From contig OZ220486.1 in NCBI GenBank assembly GCA_965116115.1, positions 1,178,001-1,242,000 on the forward strand: 64,000 nucleotides of DNA, given 5' to 3'. The position numbers and the translations under genes are program-made. Positions 62,930 through 64,000 of the stretch are shown one piece after another (position 1 is the first letter of the stretch; every line of letters begins with the position of its first letter). The notes under the pieces were generated by a model. That model was not told the origin of the DNA. It did no database searches and saw nothing but the letters and a program-made list of their open reading frames with translations. The DNA is from JAPOXR01 sp965116115. Its GTDB lineage: Bacteria > Pseudomonadota > Alphaproteobacteria > Rhodobacterales > Rhodobacteraceae.

Positions 62930-64000
62930 GTAACTAGTCAGGTTCCCGGAGAGGGGTCGTCCGCCGCCGGCGGTCATTGGAATGTTTTCAGAGGAACGGG
63001 ATTCAGGAGCGGAGCTCCTTCAGGAATCGACCAGCCGGAGTTTCAGTTCTTCCGGATCCGCCCGGAGCGCGTCAAGGACGTCCCAGCCCTGCTTTCGGGC
63101 GGTTTCGATCAGCGTCCGCATGACCGCATGGTTGCGGGCGCCGCGCTCGCTCCGGTAACAGCCGGATATTTTCAGATATGCTTTCAGCATCCGCAGGTCC
63201 CGCTCGGCTTGGTTGTTCGTCGCCGGCACCGCCGGGTTCCGCGTGAACATCAGGACGCCCGCCCGATGATCCCGCAGCCGCAGGACGAGGTTCAGGCCCT
63301 TGCGTTTTTTCCGTCTCCCGCGCCGCTTCCGCTTCCCGCCGGCCAGCGGCGGCAGCGCTTCGTGCCAGGCGTCGGCGTCGGCGATGATCCTGTCATATTC
63401 TCTTTCAATCCGGTCCGCCGCCTCCGCGGACAGCGTTTCCCCGGCGCGGGCTGCCTCGTTGACTTCGTGCACGCCCCGTTGAAGCAGCCCGCTCATCTCC
63501 GCCGCCCAAGGCTCGCCGTGAAACTCCGTCAGAGCCTCGAGTTCGCGCAGGAGGTGAGCGATGCAGTGCGCATGGCTCACGCCGACTATCTTCCAGTAAG
63601 GCTGCTGGAAATCATGAACCGCGATGCCGGTCGCGTCCATGGTCACATCGCCGCGGCTTTCGCCGAGACGGAAAAAACTGAGAAGCTCCGTGCACACGAC
63701 GTGAACCCAGCGGAGCCTGCCGTCGACGCGGACCCCGGTCTCATCCATGTGCTTGACCGCGGCCCTCGCCGCCGCCGCGCCGACATGCTCGGCGAAACCG
63801 GAAAACCTCCCGGCGCCGCTGTCGAGCAAAGCGGAAACCGTTCCCGGGGACAAGGATGCGCCGAACAGGTCTTTCATCAGCCTGGCCAGCCGCCGGCGCG
63901 GGATCATCTGCGCCGCCGACAGGTAACGCACCGTCGAACGCACCCCCGGACCGTACTGCGCCGGGGCCTTCACGCCCTCCGGAAAGCGGCCAGCGCTCAC
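62930..64000 (-). mobile_element. IS66 element, runs past the right window edge
   Basis: The 3' terminus GTAACTAGTCAGGT at 62930 matches the complete IS66. It is inserted in the IS110 remnant. The left part of the element lies outside the window. Confidence 0.88.
63020..64000 (-). CDS. IS66-family transposase TnpC, N-terminal part outside window
   Basis: The open frame from the right edge (VSAGRFPEGVKAPAQYGPGV) to the stop at 63020 covers the C-terminal 326 residues. It includes MDETGVRVDGRLRW, HCIAHLLRELEALTEFHGE and NNQAERDLRMLKAYLK. All visible catalytic motifs are intact, unlike the copy at 30467. The complete frame would match the gene at 51598. Confidence 0.92.
   Translation of the reverse strand: MSAGRFPEGVKAPAQYGPGVRSTVRYLSAAQMIPRRRLARLMKDLFGASLSPGTVSALLDSGAGRFSGFAEHVGAAAARAAVKHMDETGVRVDGRLRWVHVVCTELLSFFRLGESRGDVTMDATGIAVHDFQQPYWKIVGVSHAHCIAHLLRELEALTEFHGEPWAAEMSGLLQRGVHEVNEAARAGETLSAEAADRIEREYDRIIADADAWHEALPPLAGGKRKRRGRRKKRKGLNLVLRLRDHRAGVLMFTRNPAVPATNNQAERDLRMLKAYLKISGCYRSERGARNHAVMRTLIETARKQGWDVLDALRADPEELKLRLVDS

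Noticed and set aside
1..64000. tRNA, rRNA, prophage structural genes or a replication origin
   Set aside because: No cloverleaf-like, ribosomal or phage-morphogenesis sequence was recognised on either strand; isolated integrase and prim-pol fragments are not enough to call a prophage or plasmid.

Overview
This is a high-GC, strongly IS-invaded bacterial chromosome segment. Few genes look like ordinary metabolism: a two-ATPase carbohydrate-type ABC importer (4896-8974), the methionine-salvage pair mtnK-mtnA (17607-20028) and a Mug/TDG-type uracil-DNA glycosylase (20065-20580). The importer architecture together with mtnK-mtnA suggests a pseudomonadote, perhaps an alphaproteobacterium. The density of IS copies and gene fossils resembles a symbiont or another lineage with relaxed selection. 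No rRNA, tRNA or CRISPR array was recognised, so the taxonomic call is weak.

Layout. 1-3.3 kb: two tandem AAA-ATPase/PD-(D/E)XK genes. 3.3-4.9 kb: decayed Rpn-type nuclease. 4.9-9.0 kb: ABC operon without a substrate-binding gene. 9.2-17.4 kb: a MITE, IS256/IS66/IS3/IS5 elements and remnants, a DUF262-DUF1524 (GmrSD-like) gene, PIN and prim-pol fragments, and three small coiled-coil/membrane proteins. 17.6-20.6 kb: mtnK, mtnA and the glycosylase. 20.7-24.7 kb: IS110, IS1634 and IS1 remnants around an unrecognised three-gene cassette. 24.9-30.4 kb: a truncated subtilase (IetS-like), an AbiE module behind a perfect 21-bp palindrome, and an AT-rich AAA-ATPase/TOPRIM pair resembling PARIS/OLD systems. 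30.5-49.4 kb: nested IS66, ISNCY, IS110, IS256, IS5 and ISAs1 copies, with HigBA, TacAT-like, Swt1-HEPN, SDH-protease and integrase genes or fragments caught between them, plus a second AAA/TOPRIM module bracketed by inverted IS256 copies. 50-51.4 kb: an MNT-HEPN gene and a decayed partial duplicate. 51.4-58.6 kb: IS66 and IS630 with intact ends, a broken IS1634, a MITE and a fourth IS256. 58.8-60.0 kb: RES/Xre toxin-antitoxin pair. 60.2-64.0 kb: ISKra4 nested in an IS5-type element, ISAs1, IS110 and IS66.

The common theme is a defence and toxin-antitoxin island that IS elements are dismantling. The clearest mechanistic signal is in the IS110 family. Two 1418-bp copies have CT core dinucleotides at both ends and a strongly structured 5' non-coding region, where IS110 elements encode their bridge RNA. 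Two solitary left-end fragments elsewhere (51 and 259 bp) are flanked by CT and end exactly where an internal CT occurs in the full element. A second signal is an IS256-type family in which four copies share the same in-frame TAA, while an older fossil has CAA at that position. Copies 2 and 3 of this family carry two and zero copies of a 51-bp unit that copies 1 and 4 carry once.
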